Source: Zygnema circumcarinatum (lineage: Eukaryota; Streptophyta; Zygnematophyceae; Zygnematales; Zygnemataceae). Taken from it: a stretch of 64,000 nucleotides of DNA. The notes under the pieces are model-generated. The model ran no database searches. It saw nothing but the letters and a program-made list of their open reading frames with translations, and was not told the origin of the DNA. The DNA lies in the NCBI GenBank assembly GCA_037447605.1, contig CM074807.1, positions 3,060,133-3,124,132 of the forward strand, read 5' to 3'. This document shows positions 12,601 through 24,819 of the stretch, piece by piece. Each line of letters begins with the position of its first letter. The first letter of the stretch is position 1. Both the position numbers and the translations under genes were made by a program.

Positions 12601-13820
12601 GGAGTGCTCGCTCAGGCAGAAGATAGAGCACACAGAATTGGCCAGGTGGGTTTTCTAGATGGGGTTGCAGGGAAACAGAGTGAAGTCTGAGTACTTCTCG
12701 CTGTGCTGTTTTCCATTGTGAATGACGTTGAAAAGGTGCGGAATGCAAGCAGGCATGAAGAGGATTCTGAGATGTTTCCATCTGGCTGACGGTGGACAAG
12801 TGGGTGCATTAGAGAGACAAGAAAGTACTTTGTCTGTTTCTACATTGTAGAGATGAAGTTCCCTTCTGTGTATGCAGGTGAACAGTCTGAATGTCATATA
12901 CTTGCATGCGCCTGAAACTATCGATGACATTATCTGGTGAGTTTAACCACATATGCCACTGCAGATAATGCTGGAGTAAACGACTGTGCACCAATGCGCA
13001 TGCTTGTCCAAAGCACCTAGGAACACTTGAAGGGACGAAGATGCCAAGGAATACTGATGCAGCTTTACAAATGTTTCAATTCCGTTTTTTGATTGAATGC
13101 ACACGTTAAACGTTTACTGTGGCCTTGCGCATGTAGGGAAACGGTTGGCCGAAAGCTTGAAAACATTGGTCAGGTGAGTTTTTCGGAATTTGAAGGTTTG
13201 TGATATACTGCCAGCAAGCACATGCTGCAATCGCTACATTAAAGAATTTGTCTCGTCCTGTGGAGTATGGAATTGAAACCTGGAGGAGGTGGTCTCAACC
13301 AAAAATGTCCGGTCGACTTAGAATCTCTGCACCTTGCCCCCAACAGGTGATGGACGGCAAGGACTGCTCCCTTGAGCTCGATGACGCAAATCCTCCTTCT
13401 AAGCTTTCCCGCAAAAGGACCGTTCAAGAATGCTTGACTTCACATGCACTGCCCAAACAGCAGGACGATGGTCTTGTGATGGACAAGTATCATTCGGATC
13501 TGGTGGTAAGCGGGGATGGCTCACAGCCGTCTGGTGATACTGCTCTGGACAGCAAAAATGATAGTAGTCCATCCTCGAAGAAGCAACTGCAGCAGCGGAC
13601 TTTGCAGCAGTGCCTGGTCCGACAGACACACTCGCAGGAGAAGGGTACTTTTGAGGAAGGCACGGCTGGGAGCATGCCGGTGTCAAACGAACTTGGATTA
13701 GGGGATGAGGAAAATGTTAGTTCTGGGTGTGTGCCCGAATCCAGGCTTCCAGAAGGCAGCAGTGAGGTTGCTCTGCCATTTGAAGCGACCACCGTGGTGA
13801 AGCGGCGGAAGCGAATGTGA
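3624..13820 (+). CDS. SMARCAL1/CHR18-like: SMARCAL1-like DNA annealing helicase with two HARP domains (26 exons)
   Basis: SNF2-family ATPases of this type rewind RPA-coated single strands and remodel stalled replication forks in the nucleus. Exons: 3624-3923, 4017-4072, 4221-4296, 4563-4859, 7130-7185, 7428-7497, 7708-7774, 7922-7967, 8153-8198, 8468-8488, 8671-8754, 8924-8971, 9146-9289, 9759-9836, 10105-10173, 10283-10351, 10537-10680, 11084-11140, 11396-11476, 11616-11681, 11831-11899, 12245-12346, 12520-12645, 12878-12936, 13137-13173, 13347-13820. They sum to 2,742 nt, 913 aa. Order: charged N-terminal helix, HARP 1, HARP 2, then ATPase motifs FADEMGLGKT (I), IADEAHYL (II), LLTGTPALN (III), [12 protein letters not shown] (V) and [11 protein letters not shown] (VI). 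The tail ends in KRRKRM, a likely nuclear signal. Human SMARCAL1 has 954 aa and also two HARPs. Two introns appear to use GC donors. Confidence 0.88.
4860..7129 (+). other. Oversized intron 4 of the helicase gene (2.27 kb)
   Basis: The flanking exons join in phase 0 and give a continuous second HARP domain, so no exon is missing. Most other introns in this gene are 75-500 nt. I found no terminal repeats or transposase-like frame; the open frames at 5496-5852 and 6049-6419 look random. Confidence 0.6.
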
Positions 13821-13969
13821 GGGCTCCTATTTGGTTCTTCAGAATTTGACTTTGCTCTTTATGGGGGGCGCACCTTTGTTGCTGGTGATGCCGGAGTGTA
13901 GGGTACGTTTCCATGTGCAGAAGCCTTAGTGGCAAGTCTTGGTGTGACGACTTCCTCGCACTTGGTCTC

Positions 13970-14140
13970 TCCTCCCCCCTCCCCCCCTTCTCTTCTCTCC
14001 CCCTCACCCACACCTTCTCTCGCGTCCTCACTCGCTCTCGTTCGCTCACCCTCCCTCCCTCTCTCTCCCTCCCTCACCCTCCCTCCCCGCCCCTCTCTCT
14101 CTCTCCCTCTCTCCCTCTCTCTCGCTCGTTCTCTCCCTAG
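13970..14140. repeat. CT-rich low-complexity tract
   Basis: Nearly pure pyrimidine built from CTCTCC/CCCTC words. It opens long Ser/Pro/Leu and Arg/Glu/Gly frames on both strands, which are artefacts. Confidence 0.85.
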
Positions 14141-14955
14141 CCAAGCCGCATCTATTCTCATGGAACCAATGATAACTCAGTGTTGTGGGACAAAAACGAT
14201 AGGGTCGTGGGGAGGCACGGAAGCACCCACATTCTGTCTTTTTTTAAGCTCACCAGACTCTTAATACCCCTTGCGCACGCACTGAGGTGTCGACAGGCGT
14301 AAACTCCCTATATCTGCCATGCCTCTCCCTCCCACTCTGCTCTGCACGTAGCCATGCCCAGCAAGCAACTATAGCCTATGCCCAGTCACCTCCCACTACA
14401 CAAAATCCCAAATGTACATGCAAATTCTCCTCTTCTGCAATTTAGAAAGTGTTTATGAGTCGCTGCAACTCGCTTGTGTATCTCTGCACTCAGACGAGAG
14501 AAACCCTGCCGCTCCCATTCATCAGATACATTTGTTGCCCAAATCGCTGTCGTTTTTTGGAACAGTTGATCGAATAACTTCTGGACAGAGTGGCTGCTCT
14601 TAAAGCGTGTCTTCCCCTCTGGTACCACCTTCTCTAACGTCGCTTTCTCTCTCGTAGTTTCGCATGGCAGCTATGGGCTCAGTCACCTTCGCGGCTCTCA
14701 GTGTGGCAGTATAAATATTACCCACATCGTGAAGTGCAGTTAGCCCGCACGAACCCGATTTATCTGTCAGCTATTTACAAGTCCTATAAGGCCTTATTAG
14801 CCTTGTCCGCCAATTGCCCAAATGGTGAGATTTTCGTAGGATTCAAAAGAGGGCTCGATCTTCACACCTAATTTCAATATGATATTTTATTTCTTCAGCA
14901 GATTTCCATTTCTTTTCTTAATTCTTGAAAATGAAAATGAAAGTTATTAGATTTA

Positions 14956-15115
14956 AAAAAAAAAAAAAAAAAAAAGGGGCGGTGAGAGAGGGAGATGGGG
15001 GAGGAATCGGGGCGAAAGCGAGAGGGAGAGGAAGAGACGAGAGAGGGAGAAGGAGAGGGGGTATAGAGAGTTAGGGGAGGTTTGGAGGGTAGGGGAAGGA
15101 GAAAGAGGGAGTTGG
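14956..15115. repeat. Poly-A run followed by GA-rich tract
   Basis: An uninterrupted A run of about 21 is followed by roughly 140 bases of G and A in GGGAGAG-like words. Confidence 0.85.
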
Positions 15116-16259
15116 GGATTGACAAATGGCAAAGGAAAAGGAAATGATGGATGGAGAGGGCTGGGTCCCTTTTGAGAAAGTCTTCAGTGCTTTATCATAA
15201 TAAAGTTGCGGGTTCAGCGATGGGTTCTTCTGGAGGATTGCGTCTATTGCGGTTGTAATGGAATTTAATCTTTTTCCTTTCTTTAAATCCGACGCATGCC
15301 GACATCGCGATTGGCGGATAAGAAAGTTGGTCGTTTTTTTGCAAATAACTGCACATGTGATCTTACGGTGAAAGGCGGTTTATCCAAGCGGTAGAGCAGA
15401 AAATGCAGAACAAAAAGCGGAGTTTAAAAAACACGGAGTCGATGCTGTTTTTAGTCGAATCTCGATGAGGAATTCATGATCTACGAATATTTCCATATCT
15501 TGTTGACTCCATCCAGGTACAGACAAAAGGGGGCAAACTCCCGACGCCTTAATAAGAATAAGACCTATGACACAGCAGCGACAACATAGCTCCGCACTCG
15601 TTTGTCCTTTTCACTCGGGTGTATAGGTGACGCCTTTATCTGCACAAAGAAGAAAAATGAATTGTTAGGTGAACTGAAGGTTAAACCATACGTGAACAGT
15701 GGTGGCTATTAGTTTCTAGTCAGTATGGATGTGCCCAAAAGGAAAACAGATCTGGAGAACACGAGATTTCCTACTTGTCCATTATGTTCAAATATACTGT
15801 AGGAAATACTCATGTTCAGTAAAAAAAGTCGCCCTTCCACGTCCGTCAACATGACTATAACTGCACAGACTCCTCGCAAGACGTGCCAAACGCTTACGAA
15901 CTAATGCACTCTTTCGTGACGGTGTTTTCAACAAGGGGAATGAATGGAGCCATTCATCTCAGTCCCAAAGCTTCCAGGCCAATCATGAACAAACCCCTCG
16001 CAAACACTAGAATTTGACCAGTACTTCTGAACCCTGCATGTAAAATCTGGACCTTTCGCTACTTTTGTCAAGTGATGCATAAAGCAAGCAATTTCGAACC
16101 TCTTCCAACTCAACAAGGCTCCCGACCATTACCTTCAACTTCCAAAAAAGCCTCGAGCGACTGGAAATTCTCCATGTTCACGTACACCTCCCAGAATGGT
16201 GACTCCTGTTCAGGATAACTAAGCAGTGTTTCAAATTCTCCCTACCTGCAGCTCCACTT

Positions 16260-19200
16260 TCACTTGTTTTTCCCCTTGCCCCGACTTTCCTTTGAACGGC
16301 CCTTCGACTTTCCTTTCTTGTGAGAGGTCTGAGGGGAAATAGACTCCTGCAAATCCAGGATGCCCATGTCACAATCGTAACATACAGAGGAGAAGCCTCG
16401 AGTTTGCCACGCTTGTCTGCCTCTCCTTGTTTAAGGAGAATATTGCTTTACGGCAGAAATCGACGAGGTCAACCAACGATGCACGGGCAGAGAAAAAAGA
16501 CACTAAGTCACATATCGTAGTTGAGCTAACTCAACATATTGAATTGATCGATGCTGTGCCATTCACTTTGTTATTGATGACTCCATCAGGTCATGTCAAG
16601 ATGATGATGCGTTTTATCAACAGGGATACAGTCCCTCCTATTTATCTCTTTATTTTTCAGAAGAAACCACGATGTTGTGAATGCATGAAAGATTTTCTAC
16701 CACCAACATCGCTTAAACGTACAAGCTTTCGTCCGCTCGACGAAACCTGAAGAATGGGTCTTTTGCCAACCTCCAGATTCAGTTCTTAGGACCGACCCTA
16801 TTTACCTCACTTTCTGCCTTCCCTTCGTCGGTTGTCTGCTTCGAAGCGATTGTTGTCTGTTCCTGATCCTGCAGAAGGATCACTGCCAGTGATTAACTAT
16901 ACTTCACAGAAACAGACAAGCATGGAAACTGTCAGTGGTTTCCCAATCACCGGTCGTGATGTGAATTGTGCTAAGTTGCAAAGAAGTGAAATATTTGACA
17001 TGGAAAAAACGAAAATAGAGCAGTCAAATAGAGCTTCGCCACAACTTAAACCAAGCTAAAGGGCTGCGAGGTGGAACCGGCTGCGGGCACAAATTCATCA
17101 ATACTTCTAAGTAATGGTGAAAACACCCAAATGGCAAACATGAGTGCAACCCGCCAACATCTCCAACTGAAGAGTAGTTCGAGTGTAGCTAAGCAGGTGG
17201 TTACACAACTCTGCCTGCACCCAAGGCCATACCTTTGATGACTGGCGCTTGTCAGCTTGTCCATCTGTAGTCTTGCGTTCTCCAATCTCTGAAGAAAGGG
17301 CAGAGGCGGGCATCTCAATCTCCTCATCCCCAGTAATTAAAGTCGAATCAACCCCAGGAAAAGAAGCTGGGAAGCTGGAAGTCGAAGAGGATTTCGTTTC
17401 TGTAATTGGCAAAGGAGCCGCCACAGCAGCCACCGTGGAATACTTGGCATCAGGATCTGCGGGTGCGACAGACAGAAGAGAGTAGCCAGGCTCTGGAATA
17501 TCTTCTTTCTCAGAGTGAGAAACCAATAAAGGTGCATCAGTAGCTTCGTCTGTGTTGGGTGCACTGCCTATCCTCTCTTCTGTCCCTTTCGCATGCTGTG
17601 AAGGTGGAAGCGTTGTGGCTAACTCGGATGCAGCCTCCATCACCTCTTCCTGAGTTGAGAGCATGACGGGAACAGCTTGGTCCAGTTTTGGCAGAAAACT
17701 CTGCTCCGCATGAAAATCAGCATGGATTTGAGAGTCAGATATAGCTGAAACTTCTTGGGGTTCCGGATGTTGCTCGTCAGTAGATGCAGCGATCTCGCCA
17801 GAACTTGTAAGGGTTGAGGGTATTTCATTCCCTGGTGGCAAATTTTCTCCCTCATGCTTTACTGGTGCATCCGAATCACCCAGAGGTTCAATTACAGATT
17901 CAATTTCTCCAGATTCCTGTGACATGCAAAAAAAATTCAACACGCAAGATTAGTCCATTTTGAGAAAAATAACACACTCAGAGAAAGGGAAGAGACTTCA
18001 AACTAAGATGTGTATTTCATAGCCTTCAACCACAACAAGCACAACCGGACTGCAAATGAAGCTAATCCTCACCGAGGCCTCCTTAAAAATATCTCTATTT
18101 GAAGGCGGCGTTTCCTCTCACCTTTTCCACACCGGGTGTAATAGCAGAAACAAGTTCAGGCTTCGTAACTGGGTCTTCTCGTTCTCGCATGCTGGTGTCA
18201 TCGCCTTGTGAAGGGTCACTAACAAGGGCTTCACGGCGAATAAATGGCTCCCCACTTTGGATCTCGATAGGGATGGGAAACCTTTCCGTTACAGTGAGTT
18301 CACCTTCCTTCATTTGCGCAGAATCTTCTCCCACAACCATATTTACTTCCTTCTGTGGTTCAGCTGATGAAGTCTGCCCATTGGACGCAGATGTAGATTC
18401 AATAAGTTCGCTCCTGCTTTGGAGGCCCCGCAATTTGTCTCCCTTAAACAATGTTTCCTTCTCCACAGGCAGAGCGTCCTCCGGTGTATGAGTGGTACTC
18501 TGAGTTCCACGGGCCGAAGGGACTGCTTCAGGCTTCTGCAAAACGCTCCGTAAGGCATAGAACAAAAGGCGTTGGCATTAGTATGAGACGTGCTTCCACG
18601 TCCGGACAGCCCGAAAGATAAAATTAGACACTTCACTGAAGTCAATTCCATACAACACCAAAATGAGTCGGAGTGCACGTTTAACGAAATTCTTACCAAC
18701 TCGGGAATTCTATCAGTTGAAGCTGTTTCCTTTGACTCCTCACTTTTCTTGCCTCTGAATTCTGTCGAGACCAGAAGGTGAGGTTGAGACTCTTTGCCAC
18801 CAATTGTGGAGGTCGTGATATGCTTGGGAATGGAATAATCTGAAAGCGAGTAAATTAAAAAGTTAGTTAGTATTAGTAAGTTAATCTTCGAACTAACTTT
18901 CTTCGAAGAATTCGGATTAGTAATAAACAAGGCATCATGAAACCCGCCAGCAACTTCAAGAGCCTCATATTCTATCATAGAATTCAGACAGAAAGGTGTC
19001 AAGGTTTTGACAAGGTCTGCACTAACAACTTAGCACTCACTACGCACAATTAGGTAAGAGATGTTACAAGGTAAATCCAATCCATTCATTGAAAATAGGA
19101 TAAATTTTCTTCGCGGATCATTAACACATATGAGTATTCAACAATTCAAACATCCAGTGAGCGGAAAACGTATGTACACAAACATCTTGATACATACAAA

Positions 19201-19937
19201 TGGATTTGAACCAATTTTTAGAATTGCAGAAGTTCCATACCACTCTCAACTCCGAGTTCTCCATGTTCACTTTCATCATGCTTGGAGATGACACGATCTG
19301 CATTTCGATTACGAGCAGGAGTTGTCTGCAATCATGGCGTGATGCCAATGTTAATGACGAGTCAATTTTTTAACAGTTCTCAGCAGAATCAAATATAAAC
19401 TTAAAGTAATCACGCTCGTTCGAGCAATCTATTTCGCTTAATTATAGTGGAATTATTTTTCTGCATCGATTATGGCTTAGTTCAAGTGTGAAGACACAAA
19501 ATTCGTGCAAAATGACAAAATACAACAACCACAAGTATCCGAACCTGGCAATAAGTATGATCATCAATTATCTAACCCGACTTGTCCTGTCCAAGAACTT
19601 AACTGCTCACTCTGCTGTGTATCACGCGAAACAGAACATACTACCAGTCAACTTTGCAACTAGATGAGCTCAAACTTCAACTGCAAGAGGAAGAAAGAAC
19701 CAACATTCGCTTGTGCCTCTAAAACTAATCCTCGGCTGACAACTGACATTTCAGACAGACGGCAATCCGCTGGCTTACGATGAATGACTTGTAGATAAAC
19801 CATCCAAGACATCCTAGAAATCCAGCAGGCGCCAGAAAAGGCAGCAGCAGCAAGCCCAGAAATAGCAGTACAGGCAACAGCGGTAAAAGCGGCAGGCACA
19901 GCACAGCCGCCACCATTGCCAGCTTCCTCAAATCCAT
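16260..19937 (-). CDS. Unrecognised 538-aa protein: hydrophobic N-terminus, disordered acidic middle, Lys-rich tail (7 exons)
   Basis: I do not recognise this family. Exons in transcript order are 19779-19937, 19241-19325, 18697-18839, 18122-18535, 17233-17916, 16806-16868 and 16260-16328. All junctions are GT-AG and phase-consistent and sum to 1,617 nt. The first 53 residues hold about 40 hydrophobic, Leu/Pro-rich residues (from AMVAAVLCLPLLPLLPVL to GCLGWFIY), consistent with a signal anchor or hairpin membrane insertion. The remaining residues are rich in Ser, Glu, Thr and Pro with no predicted fold. The end is a basic cluster (KKGKSKGRSK...GKGKNK). A membrane-tethered disordered protein is the most that can be said. 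The minus-strand leader before the ATG is GA-rich. Confidence 0.65.
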
Positions 19938-19997
19938 GGCTGCCACAAACCTCCCCTGCCCCCCTCCTCTCTCACTCTTTCTCGGTTGCATCCGGCC

Positions 19998-20052
19998 TCC
20001 CTCTCTCTCTCTCTCTCCCTCTCCCTCACCCTCACCCTCTCCCTCTCCCACA
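19998..20052. repeat. CT-rich tract in the leader of the minus-strand gene
   Basis: CTCTCT followed by CCCTCTCC/CACCCT words. In the minus-strand transcript this is a GAGAGA/GGGTGAGGG leader about 60-115 nt before the ATG. Confidence 0.75.
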
Positions 20053-20658
20053 CCGCGCATGATTCCCTTGCAGGCTTGGAGCACAAAAAATTGCCAAATT
20101 TCCAGGGTAGGGAAAAGGGTGCCACGTGGCAGTGACAGACGTCCTCCCAGCCGTTACATCTGAATCCAAGATCGCACGTGCGACGGCGCGCTCTGGGCCC
20201 TCGCTGCCACGTGGAGTGGTCCCGCCGCGAATCGATCTGGACGACCGGGAGCGACCAAAGGGACCCTTTCGCGCCCGAGCGCGCGCCACGTGGCGGAGCG
20301 CTTTCGGCGGACGCGGGCGGATGGCCACGGCGGACGGACCGCCTGGAGATCTCCGCCGCGTGAACTGGAACTGGAAGTGGACTGTAACTGTAACTGGAAT
20401 TGGAACTAAACTGGAACTATATTACATGGAAGTGTGAATGGGCATGATGGCGACGCCATGAGCTGGACATGAACAAAGACAATGTGGCGAACCAATGTGA
20501 GCGGGTTTGTCAAAAATTCAATTGTGGCGTCGGCAATGAGTTGTTGATTTGCCATGCTTGGCGGGGCATGGTGGGTATGGGTATTGGTGTTCCCCTGGCA
20601 ATGGACGTTTTAGACCTTAGGACCTACTATAAAACCGGACTCTTCGACCTTGTGCAAT

Positions 20659-20728
20659 ATCCATCCATCCAACCATCCATCCATCCATCCATCCATCCAT
20701 CCATCCATCCATCCATCCATCCATCCAT
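20659..20728. repeat. (ATCC)n microsatellite
   Basis: Roughly seventeen ATCC units with one AACC variant. It lies just after a TATA-like box and would be in the 5' UTR of the glycosyltransferase gene if that box is used. Confidence 0.9.
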
Positions 20729-21392
20729 GCGGCGCAGCAGGAAGGACGGACGGACGGAAGGCGCAGCTTTTGGCGGCTTTTGCCAGAAGTCGCCGCAGGT
20801 CCTTAGTCCAACGGCGTGTCCGCCCGCGTGCTTGTCGCCTGCCATGTGGCCCCCTGCGGGCATTCGGGAGGCCCCAGCCTGCCACGATGGCCAATACCCG
20901 CTCGCCACGTGTTCCCCGACCGCCGTCCCATTGGCACCGGCCCGCCCGTCCCCGCCGTTGCCGTTGCGGCGTTGCCCCGTCCCTCCCTCCCGTTGCCTGT
21001 CCGAGCACGCCCGCCCGCCCCTGGCGGAATCTCCTGTGGGCGCCACGTGGCGCCCGGCCCGCGTCCGCCCGCCCGCTGCTGCGCCCGCCTGCCCGAATGT
21101 CCGTACGACACGGCCCGACGGGCACGTTCGAAGGACAATCTTTGTACGTGCATCCGTACTTTGGCCCATTTGGCCGGTAGTGCCGACAGATAGATGACGT
21201 GGCGCGCGATCGCGGGCAGGTCCCTCCGTCAATCTGGGCGGTACAGGCCGTACAGTCACGGCTGCTATTGGGCCGCCGGCGACTCCTAGCAGCAGCTGGG
21301 ACAACGGCGGCCGCCCTCCCTGGCGCAGCGAGAGAGGGAGAAAGGGAGCGGGAGAGAGAGAGAGAGAGGGGGAGAAAACAGCAGCAGCAGCT

Positions 21393-23958
21393 ATGGGTCT
21401 CGTGAGCAGGATGGAGTCGTTTCACACGTACGAGGGAAGAAAGCACGGCTCCTCCTCCCCGCGCTCCTCCTCTGTCTCCATCTCCAAGAAGGCGCCCGTC
21501 CTCCTCTGCCTCGTGCTCGTCGGATGGACCATCACAGTCTTCCGCCGGTCCTTCCTCCAAATTCAATTCAACTGCGAGAGGCTTGGGGGGGGGGCGCCCT
21601 GGCAGCAGCATCAGCGACAGAACCCCCTCCTGTTTCCCCGCAGGGTTCAGAGCTTCTCCCATTACCTCACTGCGGAGCCTCTCCTGGGCGCCGCTCTCTC
21701 CCGCGGAAGCTTCTTCGGAGAAATCCTAGACAGCGAGATTCCAACGCTAACTATCTTCACCGTTCCACGGCCCTTTAATGGACATAGAAACGACCCCCAG
21801 CGGCGCGCCCTCCTCTCCTGGCTGCGCCTGACGCCCACCCCCCGCGTGGTGCTCCTTGGAACGCACCCCAGTTTTAGGGTTATCGCGGAGGAGTTTCCTG
21901 ACCACGTGTCAGTCGACGACTCGCTGGACTCGACCTTCCAGAACGTTCCGCAGTTCCATGCGGTCATTGCGAGGGCGCAGGCGGCGGAGACTGACGTATC
22001 CATGGTGGTGAGCAGTGATGTCATGCTTCTCTCAGACGTGACGACAGCCATCAGGAAGCTAAACCTTGCTTTTGACAATTGGATGGTCACTGCGGCGAGG
22101 TGGGAGGTGGGAGAGAGGTTTCCCTACAGTTTCGAGCCTGCAGCATGGGAGCAATCCGTCAAAAGCGGGAAGAGCATAGAGAAGACGGAGGCCATGATCA
22201 ACAAGTGGATCCGCAGCCATGGATCTGTGAACACGAACGGAGAACTTGATCTGTGGATCTGGAACAACCCTTCCATGCCTCTCTATGCTGGACACATGCC
22301 TCCGTTTGCAGTAGAAGCGGGCCACCATGGAAACTGGCTCACTCACGAAGCCATTGCTGCCGGAATTCGACAAGTTATCGACGCAACGGATTCTATAACT
22401 GTGACACATGCAGCGCATAAGCCGGTTCCTTTGCCGGGGAAGGAAGGGGCTCCCAAGGGGGTGGGTGAGGGGGGGGTGGAGGAGGAGGGGGAGGAGGTGA
22501 GCTGGGAGGAGCATGTGAACGCACATTTGGCGGGAACACATGGAACGTACGACTTTCAGTTGGGCGCAGCGTGGCACGCTCCATGGCATTTGGCAGCGTG
22601 TTTTGAGCCATCATGTAAGTTGTCTCTTAAACGGAGGCGCCAAAAACTATTTACAAGGAGGGTCAATTGAATTTCAAATTTTATGATTTTTCTTCACGAT
22701 ATATGCTTAAATTTGTTAATTTGTCTGCCCTTTTAGAATCTGGTCTTTGGGTTTACTTCTTGAAGGCTGCAATGGGTTTCCGAAGCTCTCTCCTTCCTCG
22801 ATGCAACCATGCCTTCCTTACTAATCATCCCTCCCCTTGTTCCAACTGTCCAATAATGCAGCGAGCAACATGTGTCTTTTACGAAGAGAAAGGGCAGGAA
22901 GCTGCACATGTGAAATAGCTCCGTACGTGAGAAAAACCACTTCAGATGTTGTCCTCCTCCCAAACAACAAGACATGGGGGTGTGGGGAGAAGGAGAGCCG
23001 GTCTCTCTCGAGTTTGCCCCTCTTTGCTTCCGAAAAGGAGAGCCCCCCACGTTCTATGGAGTCAGTTCTACGGCAGGTAGCGAGAGAGGTAGACGGAACA
23101 AAGGTTGTCACTCTCTTAGCAGTCACTTTCGGCTACGCCGATATGTTAATGAGCTTTGTTTGTAGGCTCCGACAGCTCAAGCTAGCTGACAATATTGTAG
23201 TTGCTGCCCTTGATGAGGAGATTTATAAGTATGCATATACGCAGGGACTTGCAGTTTACTATGAGAGAGCGAGCGAGAAACTGAAGGGAGTGGAACAGGA
23301 GGGATGCTCCTTTGGTAGTCAATGCTTCCGACAGTTCACAAAGTCAAAGTCAAAGGCAGTTCTAAGAGTGCTGAAAGCTGGGTATTCCGTATTATGGTCA
23401 GATGTTGATATAGTGTGGTATACAGACCCTCTACCGGACCTTATGGACTATGGGCCGGGGACTTTCCCCATACAAAGCAACGAGCCAAATGGGTCTTTAC
23501 CGGGAAGTGGAATTCGAAGGATCAATTCTGGGTTTTACTTTGCTCGGGCTGATCCTATGACTGTTGAAGCCTTTGCTGCTATTACGGAACATGCGGCGAA
23601 GACTCAGCTTTCGGAGCAACCAAGCTTTTACGATGTGCTGTGTGGAGAGAAGGGGGAGCTGCGAGTGAAGGGAGGGGAGGAGTGCAGGTGGAAAAATGGC
23701 CTTCGGACGATATTTCTTGACCGGAAAAAGTATCCCAACGGAGCCTCACATGATGTTTGGAAGGAAAAGGATGTGACAGCAGCATGCTTAGAACAGGGAT
23801 GCGTGATTTTGCATAACAATTGGATCTCCGGGAAGGATGCGAAGGTACAGAGGCTAGTGAAGAATGAGTATTGGCACTATAATGGGGAGAGGAGGATGTG
23901 CAGCCAACCGTGGCTCACACGCTTGAAGAATCTTCCTTCTGGTCCAAGACATTCTTGA
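21393..23958 (+). CDS. RAY1-like: RAY1-like GT77 glycosyltransferase (2 exons)
   Basis: RAY1 is a Golgi type II membrane protein implicated in adding arabinofuranose to arabinogalactan proteins. Exons 21393-22614 and 22862-23958 join in phase 1 and give 772 aa. An N-terminal signal anchor lies near residues 28-45 ([17 protein letters not shown]). The first domain ([35 protein letters not shown]) matches the plant-specific half of RAY1. The second is the nucleotide-diphospho-sugar transferase domain: FVCRLRQL, then [12 protein letters not shown] with the metal-binding Dx[28 protein letters not shown] and [10 protein letters not shown]. All catalytic-looking motifs are intact. A CAG/GA-repeat leader precedes the ATG. 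The sugar donor cannot be proven from sequence. Confidence 0.88.
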
Positions 23959-24819
23959 AAGTAAGCTTTTTTTTTTCGCTAGTTAAAGGTACCAAACAAG
24001 GCCCTTTTCCGGAGAATTCTCCAGAATTCAGGAGGTGAGGTTTATAGGGCTGACGCTTCTCGGAGATCTCTGGTGGCATTGTAAATTTAGTTCTAGTTTC
24101 TTTCTGCCAAGAGAGTGATATTGAAGCCTCTTGGCCACCCCTTCCTTACAGAGTAAACTTCGAATTTCGCGAAATTGTGTAACGGATTAGAATCGACAGA
24201 AACCAAGCAAACTGTAGAGGCCCGTGATTCTTGGCGAAAACTATAGAAAAAACGAGTCATTTGGGCTCCTGTCATTTTTTTCATTAAGGTAGAGAAAGAG
24301 GGATGGTAGTCTTCGTTTGAGAGAGGTGGGTGCTGTACTATCTTTCAGGAAACCGATTTTTTAGAAAAAAAAACTCCAAATAGGAGGCTTCTGGCAATGC
24401 TTAGTGCTAGAGGTTAGGTATTCAAACATCAACTTTTGATGCGCATATTGTCATTTTCACTCCATCAGTGAAAGAAACGAATAAGGCTCTTTTTTTTTTG
24501 TATTCAGTGCCCTGAATACGCCATACCTGAATACCTCCAGCCACACCTTGCCTTGCATCAGGCAGACATTTTGAGCTACACCATATTAAGTGCAGAGAAG
24601 ACGAACCCTAGAAACAAGCTTAAAGAGGCAAGCTCCTTTCTTCCGTCTCATACATTGAAAAAAGTACTGAATGGATCCCCATAAGGCCACCCACCATGCA
24701 ATGCGAAAGCAGGCTCTAAAACCGCTTCACTTCCAAAACTCGCCGAAAAGCAGCACATCGATCGCAGTGGCCGCCAGGACGAGAAAACGCCTCACTCATA
24801 CCTCCACACAGTCCCCCTC

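Larger units (their letters stand above)
13821..16259. other. Convergent intergenic region
   Basis: The helicase gene and the minus-strand gene converge here. The stretch holds 3' UTR material, a pyrimidine tract at 13970-14140, an A21 run with a purine tract at 14956-15115, and otherwise unremarkable AT-rich sequence. No gene is supported. Confidence 0.6.
19938..21392. promoter_or_regulatory. Divergent intergenic region with six CACGTG motifs and a TATA-like box
   Basis: The ATGs at 19937 (-) and 21393 (+) point away from each other. The GC-rich DNA between them carries CACGTG palindromes at 20123, 20175, 20208, 20287, 20906 and 21044, most as GCCACGTGG. This is the G-box core bound by bZIP and bHLH factors. 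TATAAAA at 20628-20634 sits about 25 bp before an ATCC repeat, so plus-strand transcription may start near 20660. Binding and start site are inference. The minus-strand leader is a GA tract; the plus-strand leader ends in GA and CAG repeats. Confidence 0.55.

Noticed and set aside
20469-21662. Long frames on both strands (up to 350 codons) in the divergent region
   Set aside because: GC-rich DNA and the ATCC microsatellite keep frames open; peptides are Arg/Pro/Gly-rich or the repeat Met-Asp-Gly-Trp.
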